Source of the DNA: Halobacillus massiliensis
GTDB lineage: Bacteria > Bacillota > Bacilli > Bacillales > Halobacillaceae
Direction of reading: 5' to 3'
Length of the DNA stretch: 64,000 bases
Assembly: GCF_900166625.1 (NCBI RefSeq)
Contig: NZ_LT800499.1
Span: 544,695-608,694, forward strand
The notes beneath the pieces were generated by a model. That model was not told where the DNA came from, made no database searches, and was given only the letters and a program-made list of their open reading frames with translations. This document shows positions 1-9,025 of the stretch, piece after piece (within the stretch, counting starts at the first letter, position 1; every line of letters begins with the position of its first letter). A program made the position numbers and the translations under genes.

Positions 1-1
1 T

Positions 2-559
2 TGGAAAGGCGGCGCGTCAAAAACCGAGAAACAACAGGTTACCTTTAACCCGAACATGCCGACAGAAGAAGTGTTTACCGCTCCACATAAATACGGTGTT
101 AATGGTCATGTGTCGAGCACTAAACCATTAAATTATGGCGGCAACGTTATTGATAATTTCACACTCACATTCAAAGATGGTAAAGTCGTGGACTTTAAGG
201 CAGAGCATGGAGAAGAAACGCTTCGTCATCTTCTGGATACGGATGAAGGTTCAAAACACTTAGGGGAAATGGCGCTTGTTCCTCATGAATCACCCATCTC
301 CCAGTCAGGTCTGATTTTTTATAATACACTTTATGATGAAAATGCCTCCTGCCATCTGGCCTTAGGAAAAGCCTACCCGAACAATGTGGAAGGTGGGTCT
401 GACATGAGTAACGAAGAACTGGATAAAAACGGTGTCAACGACAGCCTGAGCCACGTAGATTTTATGATGGGATCAGGTGAACTCGACATCGATGGTTATC
501 TTGAAGATGGCACGAAAGAAGCAGTTATGAGAAAAGGAAGCTGGGCGATTGAGTTTTAA
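2..559 (+). CDS. M29-family aminopeptidase, 3' part only
   Basis: The reading frame is open to the left edge of the window, so this is the C-terminal 185 residues of a longer protein. It aligns along its whole length with the complete M29 aminopeptidase at 45940-47181, roughly 70 percent identical by eye, and shares the blocks NPNMPTEEVF, YDENASCHLALGKAYP and DFMMGS. M29 enzymes (AmpS/AmpT type) are cytoplasmic metal-dependent exopeptidases that remove N-terminal residues from peptides; the shared His, Glu and Asp positions in these blocks lie in the C-terminal metal-binding part of the family. An internal ATG at 56 is not the start, because homology continues upstream of it. The gene is followed by repeat locus 1, with no clear terminator seen. 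Confidence 0.9.
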   Translation, partial: WKGGASKTEKQQVTFNPNMPTEEVFTAPHKYGVNGHVSSTKPLNYGGNVIDNFTLTFKDGKVVDFKAEHGEETLRHLLDTDEGSKHLGEMALVPHESPISQSGLIFYNTLYDENASCHLALGKAYPNNVEGGSDMSNEELDKNGVNDSLSHVDFMMGSGELDIDGYLEDGTKEAVMRKGSWAIEF

Positions 560-666
560 TTTGTAAGAGACTGTTTTGCTCAGGCCGGGAATCTTTCCCT
601 TGCCTCGCTTTTCTCAATGGTAAGGTGATAGAGAAAGGGCTGATCCGTTTATCGAGTAAGAAAAAA

Positions 667-1184
667 GCGGCTGGGAAATAGCTCGCTTTCCACGGGGAGC
701 CGGTGAGCTAGCTCGTTACACTCGCGGATCTCACCCTGGCTCTTCTCCCTGCAGGAGTCTCGCCATTTCCCAACCGCTTTATTATTGGTGGTATAAACGG
801 AGCGCTGTAGTTTCAGTAAATGCTATTTAGGAAATGATCTTTTCTTACTCAGTGTTCCGTTACTCCTAGTAAACGCAAAGGGCCAGGGGAAACGGCGAGA
901 CTCCTACCATGAAAATAAAGTTCTATAATATGGAAAAATGGCAATACTAAAGTAGACGCAGCTCATTCTTCTTTTTTCGAGGAGAGCGTCTTATACAAAT
1001 GGCTAGTGAGTTGGAGGGTGGAGTTAAGATACCTTTGGTTCCTCAATCGTCACGGTGTAACCTAAACCCTCTAACCTACGCAATGAGTACCTATGGGAGG
1101 ATAGAACAAGGTGAGATCCCGCAGGGCGAAAAGCCCGAGGAAGCTCACCGTTCGCCCATGGAAAGCGAGTCTTTCCCCAGGCCC
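667..1184. repeat. Palindromic repeat locus 1: module B, spacer, interrupted module A
   Basis: Fills most of the 560-1356 gap. Module B (667-779) runs from GCGGCTGGGAAAT to its near inverse complement ATTTCCCAACCGC, with inner GGTGAG/CTCACC arms. After a spacer carrying TGTTCCGTTA (about 833-851) comes module A (880-1184), starting GGGCCAGGGGAAA and ending TTTCCCCAGGCCC. Module A is split by about 187 bp of unrelated DNA (907-1093) with CCTA at both edges. Short ORFs here are formed by the repeat and are not genes. Confidence 0.85.
907..1093. mobile_element. Foreign 187-bp segment inside palindromic module A
   Basis: An intact module A reads GACTCCTATGGGAGG without a break. Here it is split between GACTCCTA and TGGGAGG by DNA not found in the other copies. 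CCTA occurs at 903-906 and again at 1090-1093, which fits a 4-bp target duplication. No terminal inverted repeat or complete ORF is visible. The minus strand could encode a short hydrophilic tail ending TIEEPKVS before a stop, so a deleted insertion-sequence relic is possible but unproven. Confidence 0.4.
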
Positions 1185-1250
1185 GGTTTTTCATATTCAG
1201 GCAAACGGAACACACCCTCTTGAGAAAAAAAGAAGCTCCATGGAAATATA

Positions 1251-1283
1251 AAAGGCTGTCGAGGCAAATCGACAGCCTTTTTG
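1251..1283 (+). terminator. Rho-independent terminator before the desaturase-like gene
   Basis: Stem AAAGGCTGTCGA / TCGACAGCCTTT around a 6-nt loop GGCAAA, followed by a short T run. It lies about 75 bp upstream of the gene at 1357 and seals off transcription coming from the repeat region. Confidence 0.8.
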
Positions 1284-1356
1284 TTATGGACCAGAAAGGT
1301 AGAATTAAACGCTTCGAATAAGGGAATAGACCTCCTAAAGAAAAGAGGGGGAAAAA

Positions 1357-2835
1357 ATGCAAGTATATGACACAGCGATTGTTGGCGCAGGATTTGGCGG
1401 CCTTGCAGCAGGAGCTGAACTAAGCAGAAAAGGATATAAGGTCGCTGTCTTTGAAGCATCCAACGAGCTCGGAGGAAGCGCTGGAAAGTTTGAACGCGAA
1501 GGATATCGATTTCAATCGGGAGCAACCGTAGGCATGGGCTTTGAACCCGGAGGAATCTTCGACCGTTTCTATGATTCTCTCGGATTAACCAAACCTCCCA
1601 TGACACTGCTTGATCACATCATGGACATCCACTTTCCTGACCGGACGGTTCATTATTATAGAGATCGTCATCGTTGGTACGAAGAGATTGACAAACAATT
1701 TCCAGAGATAAAAGAGCAAGTGAAAGCTTTTTATGATGAGGTCTTTAAGGTCGGGGAACTCGTCGATCGTATAGTCAACAAACAGCCGGCTTTTCCTCCC
1801 AAAACTATGAAAGACTGGCTGGACCTTCTGCCTTTAATAGATAAAGAAACAGTAAAACTTGTTCCGTTTATGAGCCAGACCGTTTATGATCGTTTGAAAA
1901 AGTACAAACTTCAAGATCACCAGCTTTTTGTCACTTTCTTAAACGGTGAGCTGATGGACAGTGTTCAGACAAGTGTCGGCTTCTGCCCGGCCTTCTTAGG
2001 GTATACAGCTCTTCAGACGTTTCATAAGGGAGCTTTTGCCGTACATGGCGGGCTTGCTGTGGTAGCTGAACAGTGGAGTGATTATATCCAACAGCAGGGA
2101 AGTGATGTTTTTAAAAGGCATCCGATCACTTCGATTAAAAAAGAAGGAGAATATTTCAAGCTGTTTACGAAGCGAGAGAAGGTCCTCTATAGTAAACAGA
2201 TTATTTTAAATAATTCTGTTCATAATTTTTCATCTGTAGTGGATGAAGAGCTGAGGAACCAGTCTTATGTAGGAAAAAGAAAAGAAGAGAAACGAAAAAC
2301 ATGGGGAGCCTTTATTATTCATGGCGGAGTAGAAGAAAGCGTTTTTGAAAGTTCAGACTCGTTCTACCATCAATTTATTGATCCGCACAATCCCGATGCG
2401 CTTCATGATGGCGGTCAGTTTTTACTTTCACTCTCCGCAGATCCATTGATGGCTCCTGAAGGGAAGCGTTCATTTACTTTATCTACACATACCCATATTG
2501 AGCAGTGGTGGGAGAGGGAAGCTTATGAAGAAAGGAAACAGTTAATGACAGAACAGCTCCTCTCAACCGTGAATCATTATTTCAATGGGTTCAACGAAGG
2601 GTTAGATATCGTGCTTCCAGGCACACCTGTTACTTTTCAGAAATGGTTGAGGCGTGACCTTGGAAAAGTAGGGGGATATGCTCCCGAAGGACGTTTCAGT
2701 TGGATGCGCAGTTATTCTGCACGGACAGGGGTGCCCGGTCTCTATCAATGCGGGGACACTACTTTTCCCGGCGGAGGAACACTTGGAGTGACGTTATCAG
2801 GTCAGATAGCTGCGAGGTTAATAGACGAGGATTGA
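1357..2835 (+). CDS. FAD-dependent oxidoreductase, phytoene-desaturase (CrtI/CrtN) like
   Basis: 492 residues. The N-terminus carries an FAD/NAD dinucleotide-binding fold with GAGFGG at residues 10-15 and an acidic residue at the end of strand 2 (VFEASNELGGSAG), typical of the carotenoid desaturase/isomerase family. The C-terminus has the family's closing FAD block, QCGDTTFPGGGTLGVTLSG. Family members desaturate, isomerise or oxidise carotenoids and other polyenes at membranes. No phytoene or dehydrosqualene synthase gene lies nearby, so the substrate cannot be named. The start is set by GAGGGGG six bases before ATG. It is preceded by a terminator and followed 55 bp later by a tiny zinc-ribbon gene, so it probably has its own promoter. 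Confidence 0.8.
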   Translation: MQVYDTAIVGAGFGGLAAGAELSRKGYKVAVFEASNELGGSAGKFEREGYRFQSGATVGMGFEPGGIFDRFYDSLGLTKPPMTLLDHIMDIHFPDRTVHYYRDRHRWYEEIDKQFPEIKEQVKAFYDEVFKVGELVDRIVNKQPAFPPKTMKDWLDLLPLIDKETVKLVPFMSQTVYDRLKKYKLQDHQLFVTFLNGELMDSVQTSVGFCPAFLGYTALQTFHKGAFAVHGGLAVVAEQWSDYIQQQGSDVFKRHPITSIKKEGEYFKLFTKREKVLYSKQIILNNSVHNFSSVVDEELRNQSYVGKRKEEKRKTWGAFIIHGGVEESVFESSDSFYHQFIDPHNPDALHDGGQFLLSLSADPLMAPEGKRSFTLSTHTHIEQWWEREAYEERKQLMTEQLLSTVNHYFNGFNEGLDIVLPGTPVTFQKWLRRDLGKVGGYAPEGRFSWMRSYSARTGVPGLYQCGDTTFPGGGTLGVTLSGQIAARLIDED

Positions 2836-2890
2836 GGAAAGGTAAAAGGGGTATATAAGGAATAACTAGATCATTAAAGGAGGATCAATC

Positions 2891-3067
2891 ATGCCAGGAA
2901 TCGAAGGTGAACTGCCGGGTTTCCAATCGAACCCTAATGATATAGGAAAGTGCAGCAGCTGTGGAATTATTCTGAGGTCGCGCCAGGAAAAAGAGATGAT
3001 GATGTGTAAGGACTGCCAGGGCCGGCATAGAGATCGTGACGATATTGCAGGAAAAGACAAGAAATAG
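2891..3067 (+). CDS. 58-residue zinc-ribbon protein
   Basis: A short gene with a strong ribosome site (AAAGGAGG, 7 bases before ATG). The 58-residue product has two CxxC knuckles, CSSC at residues 21-24 and CKDC at 39-42, 14 residues apart, which suits one structural zinc. The N-terminus is acidic and Pro/Gly-rich; the C-terminus is strongly charged (RHRDRDD, GKDKK). No enzyme motif is present. It stands 55 bp after the desaturase-like gene and before a terminator, so the two could be co-transcribed. I do not recognise a named family. Many such bacterial mini-ribbons bind nucleic acid or protein partners, which here is only inference. Confidence 0.75.
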   Translation: MPGIEGELPGFQSNPNDIGKCSSCGIILRSRQEKEMMMCKDCQGRHRDRDDIAGKDKK

Positions 3068-3113
3068 TTATGGTTGGAAAACTTAATGATCTGCTTCCAT
3101 CTTTATAAAAGAA

Positions 3114-3155
3114 CAGGGCTGATTCCACTTTTCGTTGGAGCCAGCCCTCTTTGTA
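3114..3155 (+). terminator. Terminator after the zinc-ribbon gene
   Basis: AGGGCTG pairs with CAGCCCT, extended through TTCCA/TGGAG, followed by CTTTG. The T run is short, so strength is uncertain. Confidence 0.6.
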
Positions 3156-3236
3156 TGGAAAATTCTATTTCTTTACATACTAGTCGAGAAGGTGGTAGGG
3201 TAGAGACTTGTGTTAAAAAGAAAAAAGGAGTGCCTT

Positions 3237-4763
3237 ATGAATAAAAAACAAAGCAGTCGAATAGACTGGCCCGTCTTTATTATAAGTGGAGGGTCTTTAA
3301 TTTTATTTGTCGTTTTTGCTCTTATTAATATTTCCTGGATTGAGAACTTTGTTAATCAGACGTTCGCTTGGTCAGCTAAATACTTCGGAGGGTTTTGGCA
3401 GTTATTAATGCTCGCTACATTCTTCGTTGGTCTGTGGCTGGCTTTCTCCAAATATGGAAGAATTAGAATGGGTAATTTGGAGAAGCCGGAGCTCAGTTTG
3501 TATAAGTGGCTGTCTATTATTATGGCAACACTGCTTGCCGGAGGGGGGGTCTTTTGGGCAGCCGGAGAACCGATGTACCACTTTTTAACGGTTCCCTCCT
3601 ATCTTTCCGAAAGTGGAATTCAAGCTGGGACAGCGGCTGCCGTAGATCCTGCACTCGCTCAAAGCTTTATGCACTGGGGCTTTCTTGCCTGGGCTATTCT
3701 CGGTACAATCAGTGCAGTCATTATGATGTATGGTCATTATCAGAAAGGGATGCCGTTAAAGCCCCGTACGCTTTTGTATCCTATTTTCGGAGAAAAACTG
3801 CGTGACAGCTGGTTTGGTACGTTAGTGGATGCTTTTTCAATTATTGCCGTGGCTGCAGGGACAATCGGACCCATTGGTTTTCTTGGTCTGCAGGCAAGCT
3901 ACGGGTTACAGGAGTTAATGGGAATCCCTGATAGTTTCAGCACTCAGTTTTCTATTATTTTTGCTGTCGTATTAGTTTCTACGATCTCTGCTGTGACCGG
4001 TCTTTATAAAGGGATTCAATTTTTAAGTAGTTTCAATGTTCGTTTAGCGATAGGACTTATGGTATTTATCTTGATTGTTGGACCAGGTGGGTTTATTATC
4101 AACCACTATATTTCTTCCTTTGGTTTCTATGTCGATCGCTTTATCCCTATGAGTACATTCAGAGGAGATAAAGACTGGCTGTCCCTCTGGACCGTATTCT
4201 TTTGGGGCTGGTTTATTGGTTACGGCCCGATGATGGCGATTTTAGTAAGCCGCATTTCCCGTGGACGTACCATTCGAGAAATAATTACAGCCGTATCCAT
4301 CTTTGCTCCCGTGATCTCTACTTTCTGGTTTACGATTCTTGGAGGTTCCGGTATTTTCTTTGAACTGCAAAATCCAGGTTCCGTATCTGAAGCTTTAAAT
4401 ACAGCAGGCAACCATGCGGCCATGTTTGCCATTACGGAACAGTTTCCGTTAGCTTCCATTATCTCACCATTGTTCTTACTATTAACGATTCTTTTTGTAG
4501 TAACGACGAGTGATTCGATGTCTTACACGATTGCCATGGCCGTTATGGGGGAAGGTAACCCTAAAAGGTGGCTTCGTATCTTCTGGTCAGTAGTTATGGG
4601 GGCCATTGCTTCTATTCTTCTTATTACAGGCGACAGCGGGATTACCCAGCTGCAGAACTTTATCGTTGTAACAGCTGTTCCGGTTTCGCTTATTTTGCTG
4701 CCGACCGTCTGGCTTGCTCCGCGTGTTGCCAAGCAGATGTGGAAGGAACAATATAATAAGTAA
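3237..4763 (+). CDS. BCCT-family osmolyte transporter
   Basis: 508 residues and about 12 predicted membrane spans. BCCT carriers import glycine betaine, choline, carnitine or related compatible solutes, usually driven by sodium or proton gradients. Seen here are the early glycine-rich segment GGGVFWAAGEPMYHF (about residue 100) and the family signature around TM8, WTVFFWGWFIGYGPMM, followed by RISRGRTIRE. The chosen ATG has AAGGAG six bases upstream; the in-frame GTG at 3210 lacks a ribosome site. The hydrophilic C-terminal tail is very short, unlike BetP-type carriers whose long tails sense osmotic stress. The gene is monocistronic, ends at a strong terminator and converges on the kyn genes. 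Substrate is not readable from sequence. Confidence 0.9.
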   Translation: MNKKQSSRIDWPVFIISGGSLILFVVFALINISWIENFVNQTFAWSAKYFGGFWQLLMLATFFVGLWLAFSKYGRIRMGNLEKPELSLYKWLSIIMATLLAGGGVFWAAGEPMYHFLTVPSYLSESGIQAGTAAAVDPALAQSFMHWGFLAWAILGTISAVIMMYGHYQKGMPLKPRTLLYPIFGEKLRDSWFGTLVDAFSIIAVAAGTIGPIGFLGLQASYGLQELMGIPDSFSTQFSIIFAVVLVSTISAVTGLYKGIQFLSSFNVRLAIGLMVFILIVGPGGFIINHYISSFGFYVDRFIPMSTFRGDKDWLSLWTVFFWGWFIGYGPMMAILVSRISRGRTIREIITAVSIFAPVISTFWFTILGGSGIFFELQNPGSVSEALNTAGNHAAMFAITEQFPLASIISPLFLLLTILFVVTTSDSMSYTIAMAVMGEGNPKRWLRIFWSVVMGAIASILLITGDSGITQLQNFIVVTAVPVSLILLPTVWLAPRVAKQMWKEQYNK

Positions 4764-4773
4764 AAGGTTATAT

Positions 4774-4811
4774 AAAAATCCCCTGGCTAATATTTTCGCC
4801 AAGGGATTTTT
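4774..4811. terminator. Bidirectional terminator between BCCT gene and kynB
   Basis: AAAAATCCCCTGGC pairs with GCCAAGGGATTTTT across a 10-nt loop, with A and T runs on both sides, so it can serve both converging genes. Confidence 0.85.
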
Positions 4812-4856
4812 AATATTACGAGTTAATGTTGCAGGTCATCAGTAACAGCCCAACTG

Positions 4857-5480
4857 TTACGATTTTTGTTTAAGCACAGCTCTTACAGGGCTTCCGTCTG
4901 CATCTTCCATCTTTAAAGGAAATGCCGCAAGCTCATAAATGCCCGGAGCAACATGGTCTAGCACCAATCCTTCAAGAATTAAAATATCTGCACCATATAA
5001 ACTATGATGTCCTGGAAGATCTTTACTCGTTTCAGGGTCTACCGATGGAGTATCTATTCCTATCAGATGTACGCCTTTTTGTTTTAAAAACGGGCCGGCG
5101 TCTTCTCCAATAACTGTATAAGACGAAGGGAATACCGAACGGTCTTTCCAGCTTAAAGTCCGAAAGATTACTTTTTCCACATTTTTATAATCAAATGGTT
5201 CAAGATCTGCGGCTGATATCTTATCCTTATTTTCCATATTGATAACAAGTACGTCACCAGCAAAGCGGTCAAGAGGAAGGGAGGCAGCTTTCTCTCCGTT
5301 ACTATCATAATGAAATGGTGCGTCGATGTGTGTACCGATATGATTGCTTGCCTGAAACTGGCCAACGTTTACAGAGCCTGTATCTTCCATGGCCCAAGTG
5401 AGCTTGTACTGAAATGGCTCATCGCCAGGCCATGGTGGGGTCTGGCTGTTTAAACTCATAGAAATATCAATCCACTTCAT
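4857..5480 (-). CDS. kynB: Kynurenine formamidase (arylformamidase)
   Basis: 207 residues, the usual length for bacterial KynB. The enzyme hydrolyses N-formylkynurenine to kynurenine and formate, the second step of tryptophan breakdown. The metal-binding motif HIGTHIDAPFHY is at residues 47-58, giving His51, Asp53 and His57 as expected ligands, and a second family block GIDTPSVDP lies around residue 144. The start follows GGAGG with normal spacing. It begins 11 bp after the kynU stop, so the two are in one transcript. The pathway's first enzyme, tryptophan 2,3-dioxygenase (kynA), is not beside it. Confidence 0.92.
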   Translation of the reverse strand: MKWIDISMSLNSQTPPWPGDEPFQYKLTWAMEDTGSVNVGQFQASNHIGTHIDAPFHYDSNGEKAASLPLDRFAGDVLVINMENKDKISAADLEPFDYKNVEKVIFRTLSWKDRSVFPSSYTVIGEDAGPFLKQKGVHLIGIDTPSVDPETSKDLPGHHSLYGADILILEGLVLDHVAPGIYELAAFPLKMEDADGSPVRAVLKQKS

Positions 5481-5491
5481 TTTTTTCCTCC

Positions 5492-6754
5492 TTACGCGAT
5501 AACATCTCGTTCATTCTTAAATTGCTTATACTTCTTCTGTTCCATAATCTCTTTTAAAATCATGACCATTTCATAAGTGTCTTCATAGGACACATACAGG
5601 GCAACAGGGGCGAGCCGTATAACATTTGGTGAGCGGAAGTCAGGAATAACGCCCTCGCTTTTTAACGCTTTGCAAATGCTTGCAGCTTCCGGATGAATAA
5701 GACTTACATGACCGCCCCTCGATTCGTCTTTCCTTGGGTTGGCAATCGTAAATGTGCCCTGCAGGTGTTCTTCAATTAAATTCATCATCAATTTAGTCAG
5801 TTTTAGAGATTTTTCTCTAATAGCGTCAATGCCGGCTTCCTGAAAAATTTCCAGTGAACCAAGCAGAGGCGCTGAGCTTAATATATGGGGGGTGCCAATC
5901 TGATAGGCCCCCGCCGTCTCGGCTGGTGTTAGGTGATGGTCCATATCAAACTGTTTATCTTTACGGGAACTGAACCACCCGGCCAGGCCGGGCTTCTGGC
6001 CCAGATGTTTTTCATGAACATACAATCCCCCGACACCGCCAGGACCGCTGTTTAAGTATTTATAGGTGCACCAGACTGCAAAGTCGACGTTCCAGTCATG
6101 AAGCTTGTGTGGAAGTGCTCCAATAGAATGGGCTAAATCAAAACCGACAATAATTCCGTAGTCGTGTGCCGCTTCAGTGAGCTTTCTTATATTTAGAAGC
6201 TGGCCGCTTCTATAGAGTACGGAAGGGAGCAGCATGACCGCTACTTCTTCACTCATCTGTTCAATAATATCTCCCTCATTTAAAGTATAGCCATCGCTGC
6301 TGCCCACCTGGATGAGATGTTCGTCAGGTGAATAGCCATGAAGGCTGAGCTGGCTTTGGAGAGCATAAATATCTGATGGGAAATTCAGGGCATCTGCTAA
6401 AATTTTTGTCCGTTTACCTTTTGGCTTGTAAAAAGTGGCCAGAAGTTGATGCAGGTTTGTTGTTATAGAGCCTGTGTTTATCACTTCATGGGAAAGTGCT
6501 CCTGCCAGGGGAGCGGTCATCTCACCAATTTTTTCAGACATATAATACCAGGGCTGTTCACCGGACATCCATCCTTCAATGCCGTGATTTTTCCAGTCTT
6601 CCAATGAAGTAAGAACTGTTTTTTCTGCTCTTTTCGAAAGCAGTCCTAAGGAATTGCCATCCATATAATATGAACCCTCTTTAATATAAAATTCATCTTT
6701 GTAAGTACGGAGTTTATCCTGTTCATCAAGCTTTTTAATTTCACTTCGATTCAT
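5492..6754 (-). CDS. kynU: Kynureninase
   Basis: 420 residues, full length. A PLP enzyme of fold type I that cleaves kynurenine to anthranilate and alanine. The PLP lysine is Lys232 in [11 protein letters not shown], and the preceding cofactor aspartate sits in [13 protein letters not shown] (about residues 204-216). The N-terminal [12 protein letters not shown] block is also typical. It lies between recQ (17 bp upstream) and kynB (11 bp downstream) on the same strand, implying one recQ-kynU-kynB transcript. With KynB it can turn formylkynurenine into anthranilate, which could feed tryptophan recycling. Confidence 0.95.
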   Translation of the reverse strand: MNRSEIKKLDEQDKLRTYKDEFYIKEGSYYMDGNSLGLLSKRAEKTVLTSLEDWKNHGIEGWMSGEQPWYYMSEKIGEMTAPLAGALSHEVINTGSITTNLHQLLATFYKPKGKRTKILADALNFPSDIYALQSQLSLHGYSPDEHLIQVGSSDGYTLNEGDIIEQMSEEVAVMLLPSVLYRSGQLLNIRKLTEAAHDYGIIVGFDLAHSIGALPHKLHDWNVDFAVWCTYKYLNSGPGGVGGLYVHEKHLGQKPGLAGWFSSRKDKQFDMDHHLTPAETAGAYQIGTPHILSSAPLLGSLEIFQEAGIDAIREKSLKLTKLMMNLIEEHLQGTFTIANPRKDESRGGHVSLIHPEAASICKALKSEGVIPDFRSPNVIRLAPVALYVSYEDTYEMVMILKEIMEQKKYKQFKNERDVIA

Positions 6755-6771
6755 TCCATCGCCTCCTGAAT

Positions 6772-8922
6772 TCAGCCGGCATACCCGTGTTTCACTAACA
6801 CCGCTTTTATTAATCGGTACGTGTAACCTTCGGGCAGTGCTTCTTTTATAGGTTTAAGACGGTGTTCATCTGCCTTACTGTGAGCCATCAGAACAGCCTC
6901 TTCCTGTTCGGGAGAAAACCATTCATCCCAGTTTACTTCAGCGCCTTCTTTGATACAGCGGAAAATATGATTTTCAACTGTAAGCACCGTCATATCTCTT
7001 TGGGTGGCAATTTCTTCAATCGTAATATTATTGTCCTTCCAAAGCTTATAAGAGATTTCGTGGCTTGGTCCATCGCCGGAAATTTTTACATCCTTCTTTT
7101 TAAAGGATGGTTGAGAAGCTGGAGGAGAAGGACGCTCACTCGCTTCTTCAGCCCATGGGCTCAGTATTTCAAGGAAAATTTCCCCGTATTGATCAAATTT
7201 CTGTTCACCAACACCCTTAATGTTAAGCATTTCTTCACGATTTTCCGGAAGGTAAATGGTAAATTCCTTTAATGTAGCATCGGAGAAAATAACATATGGA
7301 GGCAGGTCTTTTTCCTCGGCAATTTCTTTTCTTAAACGGCGGAGTTTTTCGAATTTATCTCGATCATAATTTGTTTCTTCCTCAGGAGAAGTCGTGGATT
7401 CAACCAACATACGTACTTCCCGTTCTCCTTTTAAAACGGCAACAGAGGCTTCGGTCAGCTTTAAGGCCGGGTATCGTCCCTGGCCGGGGTCAAGCAGCCC
7501 CTCGGCTGTAAGAAAGTTAATGAACTGGGAAAGCTGTTTTTCTGTGTAGCTGGATAAGATGCCATATGTCGACAGCTTTTGAAATCTAAACTGTTTGACT
7601 TTCTGGTCAGATGAGCCGCGCAGAACTTTTGCGGTTAACCCAGCTCCGAATTTTTCTCCCATCCGCTTGACGCAGGATAGAACCATTTGAGCTTCCCGGG
7701 TCATATCTACTTCTTCCCCTTCATACAGGCAGTTCGAGCACTTGCCGCACGGCTTGTAATCAAAAGGGTCTTTGAAATAGTCAAGAATATATTCCTGAAG
7801 GCACATGTGGGTATGGCAGTAGTTCACCATCGACTGCAGTTTCCTGTATTCATCCTGTTTCTTTTCTTCATCCATCATCGACTGGTCAATTAAAAAGCGC
7901 TGAAGGTGAATGTCCTGTCCGGAAAATAATAAAACACAGTCCCCGTGTTCACCATCCCGCCCGGCCCGTCCGGCTTCCTGATAATATGCTTCCAGATTCA
8001 TCGGCATCGAATAGTGGACAACATAGCGCACATTAGATTTATCAATTCCCATTCCAAATGCGTTTGTTGCGACAATTGTTGTGATTTCATCTTGTACAAA
8101 CTGAGTTTGTGCCCGCTGCCTCTGCTGTTCGCTCATACCTGCGTGATATTTTCCGGCGGCATACCCTTTCTTTTCAAGAAAGTTTTGCAGGAAATCAGCG
8201 TCTTTTCTTGTGGATGTATAAATAATACCTGAATCGTTTGGACGCTGCTTTAAATATTCCAACAGGAAGTCACGCTTATCCCGTCCTTTAATAATACGAA
8301 AGGAAAGATTATCCCTGGCAAATCCGGTATTAACAACTGATTCCTCTGTAACACCGATTAATTGCTGGATATCCGCAATAACCTCCCTGGTGGCTGTTGC
8401 AGTCAACCCCATTACAACAGGCAGGTTTGGTATTTTTTGAAGGTTGGGAACGATGGAACGGTAGCTTGGCCTGAAATCATGTCCCCATTGGGAAATACAG
8501 TGAGCTTCGTCAAATGCAACCAGTGAAAGATTGATTCGTTTTATCGTCGAAATGAAGCTTCCAGAATCAAAGCGCTCGGGAGCTACATAGACAAATTTAT
8601 ATCGTCCTCTTTCTATATCATTCATGCGCTGCTGCTGTTCTTCAAAAGAAAGAGAGCTGTTAATATACGTAGCGGCAATGCCATAGGAAAGAAGGGCATC
8701 CACCTGGTCTTTCATTAAAGAAATTAATGGAGATATAATAACAGCCGTACCTTCAAGAGTAAGGCCAGGAATTTGGTAACAAAGGGATTTCCCGCCTCCC
8801 GTAGGCATAACAGCAAGTGTGTTATTCTGTTCAAAAACGTTATGAATAACTTCTTCCTGCCCAGGGCGGAAAGAAGGGAATCCATAATATTCCTGAAGTA
8901 TCTGCTGAGCTTTTTCTATCAT
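6772..8922 (-). CDS. recQ: ATP-dependent DNA helicase RecQ
   Basis: 716 residues, a 3'-5' superfamily-2 helicase for recombination and replication-fork repair. Domains in order: helicase core with Walker A PTGGGKS at 40-46 and DEAH at 138-141, followed by the RecQ loop ([11 protein letters not shown]); helicase C with [12 protein letters not shown]; zinc-binding RQC region with cysteines in CGKCSNC; HRDC-like domain near residues 510-590; and a C-terminal helix-turn-helix extension (from about 630) as in longer Bacillus RecQ proteins. The first gene of an apparent recQ-kynU-kynB unit, divergent from the oxidoreductase at 9026. No LexA-type site was seen in the 103-bp promoter gap. Confidence 0.95.
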   Translation of the reverse strand: MIEKAQQILQEYYGFPSFRPGQEEVIHNVFEQNNTLAVMPTGGGKSLCYQIPGLTLEGTAVIISPLISLMKDQVDALLSYGIAATYINSSLSFEEQQQRMNDIERGRYKFVYVAPERFDSGSFISTIKRINLSLVAFDEAHCISQWGHDFRPSYRSIVPNLQKIPNLPVVMGLTATATREVIADIQQLIGVTEESVVNTGFARDNLSFRIIKGRDKRDFLLEYLKQRPNDSGIIYTSTRKDADFLQNFLEKKGYAAGKYHAGMSEQQRQRAQTQFVQDEITTIVATNAFGMGIDKSNVRYVVHYSMPMNLEAYYQEAGRAGRDGEHGDCVLLFSGQDIHLQRFLIDQSMMDEEKKQDEYRKLQSMVNYCHTHMCLQEYILDYFKDPFDYKPCGKCSNCLYEGEEVDMTREAQMVLSCVKRMGEKFGAGLTAKVLRGSSDQKVKQFRFQKLSTYGILSSYTEKQLSQFINFLTAEGLLDPGQGRYPALKLTEASVAVLKGEREVRMLVESTTSPEEETNYDRDKFEKLRRLRKEIAEEKDLPPYVIFSDATLKEFTIYLPENREEMLNIKGVGEQKFDQYGEIFLEILSPWAEEASERPSPPASQPSFKKKDVKISGDGPSHEISYKLWKDNNITIEEIATQRDMTVLTVENHIFRCIKEGAEVNWDEWFSPEQEEAVLMAHSKADEHRLKPIKEALPEGYTYRLIKAVLVKHGYAG

Positions 8923-9025
8923 TGTAGATCATCCTTTGCTTATGCTCCCCTTATCGTATCATGTTTTAATTCGAGGAATAGGGGAAAAAATATTTGAACA
9001 CAGATTCTTTTTAAGGAGAGGTATT

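Noticed and set aside
999-1606. ORFs of 74, 112 and 153 residues on both strands around repeat locus 1 and the desaturase start
   Set aside because: They are made of palindromic repeat sequence, the insertion or the antisense of a real gene, and lack ribosome sites.
3210-3236. GTG at 3210 as start of the BCCT transporter
   Set aside because: No ribosome site; AAGGAG lies six bases before ATG 3237.
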